Positions 1 to 8,982 of a stretch of DNA of 63,880 nucleotides are shown piece after piece. The position numbers were made by a program, and so were the translations under genes. The DNA lies in the NCBI GenBank assembly GCA_947177445.1, contig CAMWUL010000012.1, forward strand, positions 1 to 63,880, written 5' to 3'. This stretch comes from an uncultured Lachnospiraceae bacterium (GTDB taxonomy: Bacteria; Bacillota; Clostridia; Lachnospirales; Lachnospiraceae). Numbering within the stretch: the first letter of the stretch is position 1; every line of letters starts with the position of its first letter. Under the pieces are notes generated by a model. That model did not search any database and was not told where the DNA came from. It worked only from the letters and a program-made list of their open reading frames with translations.

Positions 1-2
1 AA

Positions 3-179
3 CAGCTTTTGAAAGGCAATTATGGCTTTATGTGCCAATATGACAATGAGCCAGACTTTGAAACCGTTTGGAGTTCCATATTTGATTTGGAGAGTTTAGC
101 CATTTACCGTGCAGAGGGAGACCCAAGAAAAAAGACATTTGTCAGCGATAATAGGCTGCATGATTTAAAATTTAAGTGA
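3..179 (+). CDS. C-terminal end of a probable linear amide C-N hydrolase / acyltransferase
   Basis: An open frame runs in from the left edge and ends at TGA 177-179, giving the last 58 residues of a protein. The segment reads ...GNYGFMCQYDNEPDFETVWS, then SIFDLESLAIYRAEGDP. A 'T(V)WS.I.DL..L..Y...G.P' ending is typical of the C-terminus of the choloylglycine-hydrolase-like / C45 linear amide hydrolase fold (Ntn hydrolases). The catalytic N-terminal Cys would lie outside the window, so the family is only a suggestion. The gene converges on the minus-strand tannase-like gene, with a REP-like repeat between them. Confidence 0.45.
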   Translation, partial: QLLKGNYGFMCQYDNEPDFETVWSSIFDLESLAIYRAEGDPRKKTFVSDNRLHDLKFK

Positions 180-277
180 GCAGGGAAATTGAAAGCATTG
201 GTACAATCGCAGCTTTCACATCATCCGCCTTTAAAAACGGGCAGCAAAAAGGGGTATTTCAGAACCGCTGGCACATA

Positions 278-383
278 GTCAATCCCCCGCTGCCTGCAGC
301 GGGGGATTTGCCCTCACGGCATTCGTCAAGATCCCATGGATGCAGACATCCGGAAGTTTGACTCATTGCCCGCGGGAATAAAG
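278..383 (+). repeat. REP-like GC-rich palindromic repeat, copy A
   Basis: A perfect hairpin (CCCCCGCTGC-CT-GCAGCGGGGG) is followed by CCTCACGGCATTCGTCAA, an imperfect hairpin around CATGGATGCAGACATCCGG, and CTCATTGCCCGCGGGAATAAA. The same modules in the same order recur at 47915-48047, and parts recur at 27381-27447 and 58693-58730. It lies between two convergent genes and abuts the stop codon of the tannase-like gene, so it may act as a bidirectional terminator or mRNA-end structure. Confidence 0.75.
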
Positions 384-384
384 A

Positions 385-2298
385 CTACTTCATACATTCA
401 TTTACCCACGTAATGAAATTAGCAGTGCTGTCTCCTGTGCGCTCTGCCTTGACATGCTGCTGCCCCCATACGGCTGCAAAGTCGACAGATTCCACTCCGT
501 CATAATTCTGAAGTGCAAGAGCAAGGTTTACCTCCGTTGTAAGCGAAGTATCACTCTGCGCAATGCCGCTGCGAATTCTCCAATACTTTGCAGGCGTGCT
601 GGTTCCATATCCATCCTCAGATTCCAGCAGATAATAAAGAGGCGTATACATGTTCAGTCTCTGAGCTGCCGTATAGCCAACAGCATCCTTTTTTTGAAGA
701 TCCTCTTCAAAATCAGAAGCATAGCTGCTTTCGAGCTCTTTCAATATATCTGCAAGCATAGCATCGAAATGGGCCCCATTTCCATCCCCATATCCAAACA
801 GCACATTTTCTCCCTGTCCGGCATTAAGCTGGTCAAATGCTCCAAGATTTTTCGATACGCCCTTAAAGGCTTTTACAAAATCACTGACGCTTGTAATTGA
901 AGCCGTATTTGTTTCTGCATCATAGGTGACCCAGATACCGTTTGCATTGAGCGCATCAATATAGTCGCCGGCAGTTTCATAGATTCCGGAGATTGTAATA
1001 CCATTTAAAGTCTCAATACGGGTTATATCATCCAGTTCTTCAAAGGAGCCTTCTGCATTGTCCCGGCCACCGAAGCCGCCGTTCTCGGCCTGACCGTCAA
1101 AACCGCCTTTTCCATCCATTTCCCGTGTTCCGCGGCCACCATCTTCTTTGCCTCCCGGCATACCAAAGCCGCCGAAATCGCCTTCTCCCTCCGGCATACC
1201 AAAGCCGCCGAAATCACCGTCTCCTCCACGGCCTCCAAACCCGCCCATACCGCCGGGCCCCATATCTTTTCCTCCGCCGGCAGATGAATCATAGGGGAAT
1301 TCCGTATCTGAAAGGAAGTTATTCAAAGACTCTTCAATCACGCCCAAAATATAATCATAATAGCTGCCTGCCTGATATATTCCCTCTGTTGATTCTTCAA
1401 GGATCAGGACATTTCCGTTTTCATCTTTTATTCCCACCTGATTGATATAGTCAGCAAAAGCCGCGGCCAGTGCATCAGAAATCGCCTGTTCATCATCAGA
1501 AAGCCCGCTTCTTGTTACGCCCATCATCCATTCATAGGCTTCATCCGCGCTGTCCAGATTGGTAATCGGGCACCAATCCATGGAACCATAAACGGCATCA
1601 CTGACGCCCTGTACCGCACCGATTTGTTCAAGATAAGGAGTATAAAGGCCGCTGTCACCGGCTGCGCCCACAACAGCAGACTGTGCACCGCCGCCGCTCA
1701 TACCAAATACAAATATTTTTTCCGCATCTCCCGGCGTAATATCATCTATATATCGCAGATAGCGGATTGCGGCCTTAATATCCGTGACGCCGGCCGGTGC
1801 GCCCGCATCTCTTCCACGGCACCCGGCATGAACATATACAAAACCGGCCTCCATATACTCCGGCAGACTCGTATAGCCCGTTAACGCCGCCTGAGCCGAA
1901 TAGCCCGGTGTGTCAATTGGCATGACAATCGGAGCGGTTTGGGCCGTAAACCCATTCACTTTTGCATTTGAATTTACTTCGCAGGTGTACGTTCCGTCAC
2001 CATTGTCAGTTCCGGAAAAATAATCACCCGGCACAAAAACAGCCAGCTTTTCATAGGACGCATCTGCAGGAGTCTCGCAATACGATATGCCGATCTGATA
2101 ATAGACATTATCGTCCGCATGATACATCCACTTTGACATATCTATTTTCTCCAAATTTGTAACAGTACTTCCGGGGCTATCCGTTTCGTCCTCCAAAGTT
2201 CCTTCCGTATTAGCGTTGTCGGTTGCCGGCGCTCCACAAGCTGACAACTGACCAATCATCAATGCCGCCATTACAACTGCTGGGATTTTTTTCTTCAT
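385..2298 (-). CDS. Tannase subtype B / feruloyl-esterase-like lipoprotein
   Basis: This is a 637-residue secreted alpha/beta hydrolase. A lipoprotein signal (LSAC, Cys21) anchors it outside the membrane. The core matches the bacterial tannase family: CRGRDAG near 160-166, the nucleophile elbow GMSGGG with Ser201, CPITNLDSADEAYEW near 243-257, then WRIRSG with Asp near 583 and the His of WGQQH near 615, which would complete the triad. An unusual Gly-rich insert (about residues 341-417, repeats of DFGGFGMP) splits the lid region. ATG 2298 is preceded by GGAGG. By family it would hydrolyse esters of gallic or hydroxycinnamic acids. The fold is confident; the substrate is inferred. Confidence 0.75.
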   Translation of the reverse strand: MKKKIPAVVMAALMIGQLSACGAPATDNANTEGTLEDETDSPGSTVTNLEKIDMSKWMYHADDNVYYQIGISYCETPADASYEKLAVFVPGDYFSGTDNGDGTYTCEVNSNAKVNGFTAQTAPIVMPIDTPGYSAQAALTGYTSLPEYMEAGFVYVHAGCRGRDAGAPAGVTDIKAAIRYLRYIDDITPGDAEKIFVFGMSGGGAQSAVVGAAGDSGLYTPYLEQIGAVQGVSDAVYGSMDWCPITNLDSADEAYEWMMGVTRSGLSDDEQAISDALAAAFADYINQVGIKDENGNVLILEESTEGIYQAGSYYDYILGVIEESLNNFLSDTEFPYDSSAGGGKDMGPGGMGGFGGRGGDGDFGGFGMPEGEGDFGGFGMPGGKEDGGRGTREMDGKGGFDGQAENGGFGGRDNAEGSFEELDDITRIETLNGITISGIYETAGDYIDALNANGIWVTYDAETNTASITSVSDFVKAFKGVSKNLGAFDQLNAGQGENVLFGYGDGNGAHFDAMLADILKELESSYASDFEEDLQKKDAVGYTAAQRLNMYTPLYYLLESEDGYGTSTPAKYWRIRSGIAQSDTSLTTEVNLALALQNYDGVESVDFAAVWGQQHVKAERTGDSTANFITWVNECMK

Positions 2299-2375
2299 TT
2301 TTATTCCTCCATTCTATTTTTTTGGAGTGTTTTATAATGCGAACTACCATCCGCAGCAGATTCAATAGCATAAAA

Positions 2376-2404
2376 AGTATACTATGAATTTATGAACTTT
2401 TCAA
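2376..2404 (-). promoter_or_regulatory. Promoter of the tannase-like gene
   Basis: On the minus strand, TTGAAA (2399-2404) and TATACT (2376-2381) are separated by 17 bp, about 75 bp upstream of ATG 2298. Confidence 0.6.
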
Positions 2405-2538
2405 TTTGCTGTCTGGAATTTTCACAAAATTTTCAAAGTTGCTGTTCACATCGCGCCATTCGCAAAACACACCTACGGCGCTTTTTCGCCGCTTTACAGC
2501 CACAGTCAGGCGAGGCGAAGCCAAGCATAAAAAAACAG

Positions 2539-2567
2539 TTGACAACCGTACACACATCGTATATACT
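2539..2567 (+). promoter_or_regulatory. Promoter of the GntR/ABC operon
   Basis: TTGACA (2539-2544) and TATACT (2562-2567) are separated by exactly 17 bp, a near-consensus sigma-A promoter about 58 bp upstream of the GntR start codon. Confidence 0.8.
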
Positions 2568-2587
2568 GTACTCATTGAATAAGTACA
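2567..2587 (+). promoter_or_regulatory. Probable YtrA-type operator
   Basis: The inverted repeat TGTACT-N9-AGTACA overlaps the last base of the -10 box and the start region. A GTAC-containing palindrome over the promoter of a ytrA-like operon is the expected autoregulatory site. Further GTACAC half-sites lie at about 2547 and 2600. Confidence 0.6.
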
Positions 2588-2624
2588 CTAATAACGAAAT
2601 GTACACGCAAAAGGAGGTGGATTG

Positions 2625-2996
2625 ATGGAAATAATCATAAGCAACAGCAGTGATAAGCCTATTTATGAACAAATTTGTATGCAGATCAAAAATTTGATTA
2701 TGAATGGAACCTTGTCTTCCGGCGAAGCGCTTCCATCCATGAGAGCCTTGGCAAAGGACCTGCATATCAGTGTTATCACTGTCCAGAGAGCTTATGAAGA
2801 TTTGACCCGCGACGGCTTTATCGAAACAGTATCCGGAAAGGGAAGCTTTGTTGCCGCCCAGAACAAAGAGTTCATTCAGGAAGAACAGCTTCGTATAGCG
2901 GAAGAATTATTACAGAAAGTTGCGGAAATCGGCAGGGCGCACGGAATTTGCTATGAACAGATGGCAAATATTTTAAGGCTGTTTTACGAGGAATAG
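2625..2996 (+). CDS. GntR family transcriptional regulator, YtrA subfamily
   Basis: This 123-residue protein has an N-terminal winged helix (IYEQICMQIKNLIMNGTL, then LPSMRALAKDL, then TVQRAYEDL) and only a short C-terminal helical tail. That short tail is the hallmark of YtrA-type GntR repressors, which control small ABC exporters. ATG 2625 is chosen over TTG 2622 because AAAGGAGGT lies directly upstream. It is the first gene of a three-gene operon with an ABC ATPase and permease and probably represses it through the palindrome at 2567-2587. Members of this group often respond to envelope stress or cell-wall antibiotics; the signal here is unknown. Confidence 0.9.
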   Translation: MEIIISNSSDKPIYEQICMQIKNLIMNGTLSSGEALPSMRALAKDLHISVITVQRAYEDLTRDGFIETVSGKGSFVAAQNKEFIQEEQLRIAEELLQKVAEIGRAHGICYEQMANILRLFYEE

Positions 2997-3011
2997 CAGA
3001 AAGGTATTGAT

Positions 3012-3869
3012 ATGAATCAAAATAATATTTCAGTGCAGGATTTATGCAAACAATTTGACGGCTTTTTACTGGACCACGTTTCCTTCCAGGTTCCCAAAGG
3101 CAGGATCGTGGGCTTCATCGGGGAAAATGGAGCCGGAAAGAGTACCACCATCAACCTGATACTCGACGAGCTCAAAAAGGATAACGGACAAATCAGGCTT
3201 TTCGGTGCGGAAAACACGGTTGTCTCCACAAAGGAAAAGATCGGAGTAGTCTTTGACGAGTGCAATTTCCATGACGTATTCAACGCCCGGGATATTGAAA
3301 AAATATTGTCCGGCGTATATCAGTCCTGGGACACCGGCCTTTACAGGCAATACCTGAATAAATTTAATATACCGGAAAAGAAACAGATCGGCTCCTTTTC
3401 CAAGGGAATGAAAATGAAATTGTCCATCATCTGTGCCATGGCCCATAAGCCAAAGCTTTTGATTTTAGATGAGGCAACCTCAGGACTTGATCCGGTTGTG
3501 CGGGACGAAATATTGGATTTATTTTTGGATTTTATGCAGGACGAGGAGTGTTCTATCCTGTTTTCCTCTCATATTACATCAGACATACAAAAAATTGCGG
3601 ATTATGTGATTTTGATTCATCAGGGCAAAATTATTTTTGAGGAGCCAAAAGATGATCTGATATACAATTTCGGGATTCTGAAATGCGGAAAAGAGCAATT
3701 TACTTCCATTTCTCCCGACGATTATATTATTCACAGAAAAACAAATATGAGCGTGGAGTGCCTCGTCCGCAATAAGGAGGCTGCAAAACACAAATACAAA
3801 AATATGGTGATGGATAACGCAACACTGGAGGATATAATGCTTTTCTACATCAAAGGAGGCGCGGCATGA
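3012..3869 (+). CDS. ABC transporter ATP-binding protein
   Basis: A 285-residue nucleotide-binding domain. Walker A is GENGAGKST (residues 37-45), the signature is SFSKGMKMKLS and Walker B is LLILDEATSGLDP. The switch His lies in SSHITSDI. It has the length and C-terminal extension of YtrB/BcrA-like exporter ATPases. It starts 15 bp after the GntR gene and overlaps the permease gene by 4 bp (ATGA), so the three are translationally coupled. Confidence 0.92.
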   Translation: MNQNNISVQDLCKQFDGFLLDHVSFQVPKGRIVGFIGENGAGKSTTINLILDELKKDNGQIRLFGAENTVVSTKEKIGVVFDECNFHDVFNARDIEKILSGVYQSWDTGLYRQYLNKFNIPEKKQIGSFSKGMKMKLSIICAMAHKPKLLILDEATSGLDPVVRDEILDLFLDFMQDEECSILFSSHITSDIQKIADYVILIHQGKIIFEEPKDDLIYNFGILKCGKEQFTSISPDDYIIHRKTNMSVECLVRNKEAAKHKYKNMVMDNATLEDIMLFYIKGGAA

Positions 3870-4498
3870 AAGGACTGATTTATAAAGACATTTCCCTTTT
3901 CTTTAAAAGTATCGATAAAAAAGTAATCTTGATCGCTGCCGGCACGATCATACTGCTGATGTTTAATACCGGCGTTTATGCAGGGCTGTTTACTTCCATG
4001 ATGCTTGCAATGACAATCGGTATGCAAAACGTTATGAGTTTTGCAAGCGACGAAAGGGCCGGCTGGAAAAAATATCAGCTGGCCATGCCGGTAAACGCCG
4101 CCTCCGTAGTAATCAGCAAATACCTGGCCGTTGTCTGTACTCTGGCAGTCAGCCTTATGGGAAGCCTGTTATTCAATCTCTTATCCAGCGTTGCTTTTCG
4201 CAGGTTTGACGCCCTTGTCTGGGGCATTTCTGCCGCCGCCTCCATACTCATCCCTTTATTATGGACCGGCATCTGTCTGCCCCTGACCTATTGGTTTGGT
4301 TTCCATATCGCTCAGACAATGGGGCTGTTCGCCGTAATCCCCATGTTCTACTTTATCAAATATTTTGAAGACGGCGCAGGATTTTCTGCCATGACAAATG
4401 TTATTCCCTCTTATATTGCCGTAACGGGGATCGCGGCAGTCACCCTCTTTATCCTTTCGATGATCATAAGCATGATCGGCTATAACCGCAGAAAGTAA
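3866..4498 (+). CDS. ABC-2 type transporter permease
   Basis: A 210-residue integral membrane protein with about six hydrophobic segments, starting with MKGLIYKDISLFFKS and containing SFASDERAGWKKYQLAMPV. The latter is typical of the ABC-2 permeases of YtrA-regulated operons. It partners the ATPase encoded immediately upstream, with an overlapping ATGA start/stop. The substrate cannot be read from the sequence. Confidence 0.85.
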   Translation: MKGLIYKDISLFFKSIDKKVILIAAGTIILLMFNTGVYAGLFTSMMLAMTIGMQNVMSFASDERAGWKKYQLAMPVNAASVVISKYLAVVCTLAVSLMGSLLFNLLSSVAFRRFDALVWGISAAASILIPLLWTGICLPLTYWFGFHIAQTMGLFAVIPMFYFIKYFEDGAGFSAMTNVIPSYIAVTGIAAVTLFILSMIISMIGYNRRK

Positions 4499-4525
4499 CA
4501 TCAAAAAGAAAAGTTAAAAAAAGTC

Positions 4526-4581
4526 AAAAACAGAGCCGCCGGACCAGGGCTGATGCCCCGCTGCCCGTCGACTCTGTTTTT
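4526..4581. terminator. Bidirectional intrinsic terminator
   Basis: AAAAACAGAG pairs with CTCTGTTTTT across a GC-rich loop. It has A-runs on one side and T-runs on the other, and sits between the convergent permease and glutaminase-A-like genes. Confidence 0.75.
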
Positions 4582-4592
4582 ATTCTTTATAT

Positions 4593-6572
4593 TCAGCGGC
4601 TGAGAGCCTGTACCAGCAGAGGCATAAAAATACCTCCCTGTACGCTTCGCGCTATAAAATGACAATACTTTCCTGTTTCGGAATCGTACCAGTCGGAGAA
4701 AGGCACCCGGGTGGGGCTGTTTTCCAGGTAATCGGCCACCGGCTGAATCAGACGCCGCTGCTGCTCTCTATCCTGTGTCATGGCCGCACACCAGAGGATC
4801 CAGTCGCTCTTGGTATAGGAGGCGCGGCTGTCAAGGGATACTCCATAGGTTCCGGTTTTCTTTTCATACCAGGCCAGCTCCTTCTCGTACACCTCTTCCC
4901 CGAAAAGGCCGCTGCCGAAGATTTTATCCCACACCATATTGTATTTCAGGCTCCAGGTCTCCGGAGAACCAAAGGCCAGCATATAATGGTCTCCCGCGTC
5001 CGAGCGTTTGCACCAGTCAGCCGCCATGTCCCTTGCCCTTTCATGGTATCCTTCCGCCTCTGCTTCCCGGCCCAGACGGCCCAGCAGGCGGGCGTAGGCC
5101 TCGATCCCCATGATGGCTTTCAGGGACAGGTTTGTATTGTGGGCCAGATGGCCGGCAAAATCATCGGTGCAAAGCTGTTCTCCGGGATCAGAGCCAAATT
5201 GAATCAGATACTTGACCCACTTTTCCAGTATCCCCATCCAGGGACCGGCAAATTCGCCGCTTCCCTCGGCCATACACACCGCTTCCGTCATGATCAGCAT
5301 GTTGCCGCATTCCTCCACGGGCATCTGATAGACCGGATCATAAATACCGCAGCCTGCGGGATAACTGTATAAGGGCGGGCACACGTCATCCTTCCAGGGC
5401 TCGTAGCCCATGCCCTTCTTTCCTTCGATCAGGGCATAGACCTGACCCCAGGCGTAAGGGTAACGCCCCACGTCGTGGGGGGCAAAATCATATTCCCACA
5501 CATCACAGGAAGCAAACCGGAAGATGGGACGAAGCATCCCCTTCACCAGCTCCGGATTATACAGCAGAAACAGCGGCACGGAAGGATAGCTGACATCTAC
5601 CGTTCCGATACAGCCGTTGGAGTCGTTTTCCTTGGAAAGGAAAATCACATTTCCTTCCTCGTCCAGGATCAGCTTATGAGCGGCCACCGCATGCCGATAG
5701 CTGAAGCAGCAAATATACGCATATGCCTCCCCTCCCAGAGAAAAGGCCTTGTCAAAGATCTCCCGATCCAGCGTCTGCGCGCGCTTAAACACCTCCTCCC
5801 GGTCCGAAAGGGCGGCTCCCACCGCATCCAGGATCGTGCCATAGCTGCGGGTCCAGGCGCCCTTTTTCCACTCCCCGAAATAGTTAATGGATACCAGGTC
5901 ATCCCAGGCCAATACCAGCCCCGTATGACCGCCCGCCTCCGGCACGGGAAGACAGCAGGACAGCTCTCCCGCTTCCAGGGAAAAGGCAAGCCGGGCATCC
6001 TCCTGGGCGGAGGCCAGATACACATACCCCCAATCGGCAGTTACCCGATCACCGCTGCCGCTCAGGGGCTGCTGTACGGCCCTCCCCATCACCGCGTATT
6101 TGTATGGGGGGACTTCCTTTTTCCCGGGACGGCAGTAGCTTCCTCCCGCCATTCTCTCCCGCCTGCGGGATACCAGATCGGAGGCTACCGTAAAGCAGAC
6201 CTCCGCCCTGCACTCCGTTTTCTTTTCCACCTGAAAATCCACATAGGCGCAGGGACGGGACAGGAGCTCTATGGAATCCGGCAAAAGCGGCGATGTAAAG
6301 CGCACCGAAAGCTTTACCTTTTCGTTTTCAAACATATATTCCGTGGCCGTGGCTGTCACATCCACCCACTGCTGAGGGATCGCCTCGTGAATCCCCCTCT
6401 CCCCCAAAAAGCAGTATACTGCGTCATCAACCTTTATGTAACCCTGCAGCCTCTGACGCTCCCCGCACCAGTGCACCGGATCCTTGTCATAAAGATGATC
6501 TGCGTCGGACCATATGGAAAAAAACGGATCCTGCAGTATCAACGGAATTGCCGCCGCCTTTTTGATTTTCAT
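4593..6572 (-). CDS. Glutaminase-A-like six-hairpin enzyme (DUF4964/DUF5127/DUF4965/DUF1793 type)
   Basis: A 659-residue protein without signal peptide, so probably cytoplasmic. It begins with the DUF4964-like IPLILQDPFFSIWSDADHLYD. A beta-rich region follows to about residue 270, then an alpha/alpha toroid with FPAHDVGRYPYAWGQ-like (here FAPHDVGRYPYAWG), EECGNMLIM, DDFAGHLAHNTNLSLKAIMG and WSLKYNMVWDK motifs. Fungal relatives are called glutaminase A, but bacterial members in sugar loci are usually suspected to be glycosidases. It is the last gene of the sugar-uptake locus, next to a GH5 enzyme, which favours an intracellular role on imported oligosaccharides. The enzymatic activity is not established. 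Confidence 0.75.
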   Translation of the reverse strand: MKIKKAAAIPLILQDPFFSIWSDADHLYDKDPVHWCGERQRLQGYIKVDDAVYCFLGERGIHEAIPQQWVDVTATATEYMFENEKVKLSVRFTSPLLPDSIELLSRPCAYVDFQVEKKTECRAEVCFTVASDLVSRRRERMAGGSYCRPGKKEVPPYKYAVMGRAVQQPLSGSGDRVTADWGYVYLASAQEDARLAFSLEAGELSCCLPVPEAGGHTGLVLAWDDLVSINYFGEWKKGAWTRSYGTILDAVGAALSDREEVFKRAQTLDREIFDKAFSLGGEAYAYICCFSYRHAVAAHKLILDEEGNVIFLSKENDSNGCIGTVDVSYPSVPLFLLYNPELVKGMLRPIFRFASCDVWEYDFAPHDVGRYPYAWGQVYALIEGKKGMGYEPWKDDVCPPLYSYPAGCGIYDPVYQMPVEECGNMLIMTEAVCMAEGSGEFAGPWMGILEKWVKYLIQFGSDPGEQLCTDDFAGHLAHNTNLSLKAIMGIEAYARLLGRLGREAEAEGYHERARDMAADWCKRSDAGDHYMLAFGSPETWSLKYNMVWDKIFGSGLFGEEVYEKELAWYEKKTGTYGVSLDSRASYTKSDWILWCAAMTQDREQQRRLIQPVADYLENSPTRVPFSDWYDSETGKYCHFIARSVQGGIFMPLLVQALSR

Positions 6573-6625
6573 TTAAAATGTTCCTCTCTTTCTGAGCTGA
6601 CTACGCTCTGTGATCCTGCCCTGCG

Positions 6626-8065
6626 CTACTGAGCAGGAATGTAAACCCTTTTGTAAAATTTCTCCAGCACCAGCCGAAGTCCAACGTGCTCTTTTGACTG
6701 ATCCACCGCGGACCAGGCCTCTCTTATTTCCTCTATGGATGCCGTCTCCAGATTCAGATTGGCATTTTTCTGGGAACGGATCCCCCAGTAGCTGTTTCCT
6801 TCTGTGACCTTATAGGTCCAGGTGGTCCAGCACATGCCGAAATCGTCCATAAGCGCCAGCGCCTTTTCCCAGGCCTTCAGATTGTTAAAAAAGGTAAACT
6901 CTCCCAGGTAGCTGGGTACATTATAGCCCGCCTGCCGAATCTGCTGCAGCCGTCCACGAATACCCTCCACCTGTTTTCCTTCCAGATTGTCATAATCCCC
7001 CCAATGATAATTATGGTACTCGTACATCACATTCTCCCAGCCATACTCCTGAGGATTGGGCAGATCCACAGGATCCCAGGTCGCCCCCATAATAATCACA
7101 TGATTCTGGTCGATCCGGCGGATTCTCTGATATGCCTCATCATAAATCCCCCATAACAGCTGATGCAGCTCAGCCGCGGACAGGCTTGCCTCATAGCGGT
7201 AAGGTCCAAATGGCTCATTGAGCAGATCATAGGCAGCCACCCAGGGATTATCCTTAAAATGCTCTGCAATCCCTTCCCAAATCCTGTAATAAAGCTCCTG
7301 ATTTGCCGCCGCATCATCACCGAAGAAAAACCGGGAGGCCTTTTCATTCTCCCCTCTTCCATCGCTTCCGGAATGATCCGCACCATTCTGAGACCCGGGG
7401 GCTCCGTGCAGATCCAGAATCACATAGATTCCCCGTTTCCCGGCCTCTTCCACAAACCAGTCCAGCCTCTGACTCCAGTTTTCATAAAACTCACCCTTCT
7501 CATCCACCAGGCTGCGATACCAAAAGGGCAGGCGGATACAGTTCATACCGATCTGCTGACAATAATCAAAATCTGCCTCCGTCCAGTAATGATCCTGGTA
7601 AAGAGCCACCAGCTCCTCTCTGACCTCCTTTCCGAAGCGTTCCTCCAATATAGCATAAATATCTTCTTCTGCATAGACGTTTTCGGTTTGTTTCGTGGTA
7701 GTCATCCAAAATTCCTGCAGCAGATAGCCGCCGGCGTTGGTACCCCTCAGCTGTACCACATCTCCCTGTCCCGCATTGTCCCGCAGAACCTTCCCGTCCG
7801 CACGAAGCATGGGGTTTTCAGCTATTTTATATTCCCGTTTTTCAAACCCTTCCATTTCTTCCTCCTCCAAAAAAGCCTCCGGCACCTTTGACCCTACCCG
7901 GGTCTGCAGACGCTTCTCTCCGGTCTCCTCCATAGAGTCCTGCAGATTCCCGGAAGAATCCTGTATTTCTCCGGACCCTTCCGGAGCTTCCTTTCCGCTG
8001 CAGCCGCTCATCAGCAGCGCCGCAGCAATGCATGCCGCATATGCCACATATTTTGTTATCTTCAT
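6626..8065 (-). CDS. GH5 family glycoside hydrolase lipoprotein (exo-beta-1,3-glucanase / cellulase-like)
   Basis: ATG 8065 (AGGAGG upstream) opens a 479-residue protein with a lipoprotein signal ending LLMSGC. The catalytic (beta/alpha)8 barrel shows LRGTNAGGYLL, NCIRLPFW, LDLHGAPGSQNG, the acid/base Glu in DLLNEP and the nucleophile Glu in YLGEF. The LDLHGAPGSQNG signature is shared with the exo-beta-1,3-glucanase branch of GH5. It is cell-surface anchored and encoded 7 bp after a sugar permease, so it likely trims a beta-glucan or glycoside for the importers of this locus. The exact linkage is inferred. Confidence 0.82.
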   Translation of the reverse strand: MKITKYVAYAACIAAALLMSGCSGKEAPEGSGEIQDSSGNLQDSMEETGEKRLQTRVGSKVPEAFLEEEEMEGFEKREYKIAENPMLRADGKVLRDNAGQGDVVQLRGTNAGGYLLQEFWMTTTKQTENVYAEEDIYAILEERFGKEVREELVALYQDHYWTEADFDYCQQIGMNCIRLPFWYRSLVDEKGEFYENWSQRLDWFVEEAGKRGIYVILDLHGAPGSQNGADHSGSDGRGENEKASRFFFGDDAAANQELYYRIWEGIAEHFKDNPWVAAYDLLNEPFGPYRYEASLSAAELHQLLWGIYDEAYQRIRRIDQNHVIIMGATWDPVDLPNPQEYGWENVMYEYHNYHWGDYDNLEGKQVEGIRGRLQQIRQAGYNVPSYLGEFTFFNNLKAWEKALALMDDFGMCWTTWTYKVTEGNSYWGIRSQKNANLNLETASIEEIREAWSAVDQSKEHVGLRLVLEKFYKRVYIPAQ

Positions 8066-8072
8066 AAGCCTC

Positions 8073-8969
8073 CTATTCGCCTGTGATTCCTGTATTTTCG
8101 ATTCCCTGAATAAACTGTTTCTGCACGAATCCGTACAACACCAGCAGGGGGGCAATGGAAATCAAAGTAGCCGCCATTTTATAGGCTTCATTGATTTTGA
8201 AACTGCTGGTAGATCCCACACCGGCGTTGGCGATTCCTTCAAACTGACTGTCAAAGACGGACAGCTTCGCCGGCAGCAGATCCATGGTTCCCCCTAAAAA
8301 CGTAGACGTCTGGTAGGTCTCGTTCCAGTTCCACACAAAAGCAAACAAAAATACGATCAGCACCGTGCTCACGGACAGCTTCACCGCGATGTGGTAAAAG
8401 GTCTGCAAAGGGCCTGCCCCATCGATCATAGCCGCCTCGTCCAGGGAATAAGGCACCAGATTAAAAAAATTCCAGCATATCAAAATCAATATAGTACTGT
8501 TAACACCCTGTCCCAACACGGCCATCAGCACCTGGGGAATGGGCGTGCCCAGAAACTGTAAGCCGGTTCCCTGCTGTGCCAGAATGAAAATAATCAGCCT
8601 GGGAATCATCAGCAGCGCCGTGGGAAGAATAAAGGCCAGCAGAATCATCACAAACCAGAAATTCCTTCCCCGAAATCGGAACCGGGAAAGCCCATAGCCT
8701 GTCATGGCCGCCACAAGGGTCTGCAGCAGAGCCAGAAGTGCGGAAAAGCCTATGGAGTTGATCAGGCTTCCGGGAATCTTCAACACACCTGCGGCCACCT
8801 TGAAATTATTCAGAGTAGGATTCCTGGCCAGCCACTCTATGGACGGGTTGATGACGTCCGCAGGCGACATCAGCGCCTTGGAAATCATCTGAAAAATCGG
8901 CTCCAGATAAATATATCCGATACATGTCAGCAGGAAATAGGTCGCTGCCTTTCCGATACGCTTTGCCAT
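8073..8969 (-). CDS. Carbohydrate ABC transporter permease (MalG type)
   Basis: 298 residues with six membrane segments and the EAA loop DEAAMIDGAGPLQTFYHIAVKL that docks on the ATPase. Its partner is the MalF-type permease encoded 13 bp upstream. No ATPase gene is present in the locus, so a shared MsmK-type ATPase elsewhere is expected. Confidence 0.92.
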   Translation of the reverse strand: MAKRIGKAATYFLLTCIGYIYLEPIFQMISKALMSPADVINPSIEWLARNPTLNNFKVAAGVLKIPGSLINSIGFSALLALLQTLVAAMTGYGLSRFRFRGRNFWFVMILLAFILPTALLMIPRLIIFILAQQGTGLQFLGTPIPQVLMAVLGQGVNSTILILICWNFFNLVPYSLDEAAMIDGAGPLQTFYHIAVKLSVSTVLIVFLFAFVWNWNETYQTSTFLGGTMDLLPAKLSVFDSQFEGIANAGVGSTSSFKINEAYKMAATLISIAPLLVLYGFVQKQFIQGIENTGITGE

Positions 8970-8982
8970 AATGGCTCCTCCT

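Noticed and set aside
176..361. Short plus-strand open frame after the partial hydrolase gene
   Set aside because: It overlaps the stop of the upstream gene and runs through a palindromic repeat, with no ribosome binding site or recognisable protein.
1125..1292. Separate small genes in the glycine-rich part of the tannase-like gene
   Set aside because: Open frames on both strands arise from the repetitive GC-rich codons of the insert and have no start signals.
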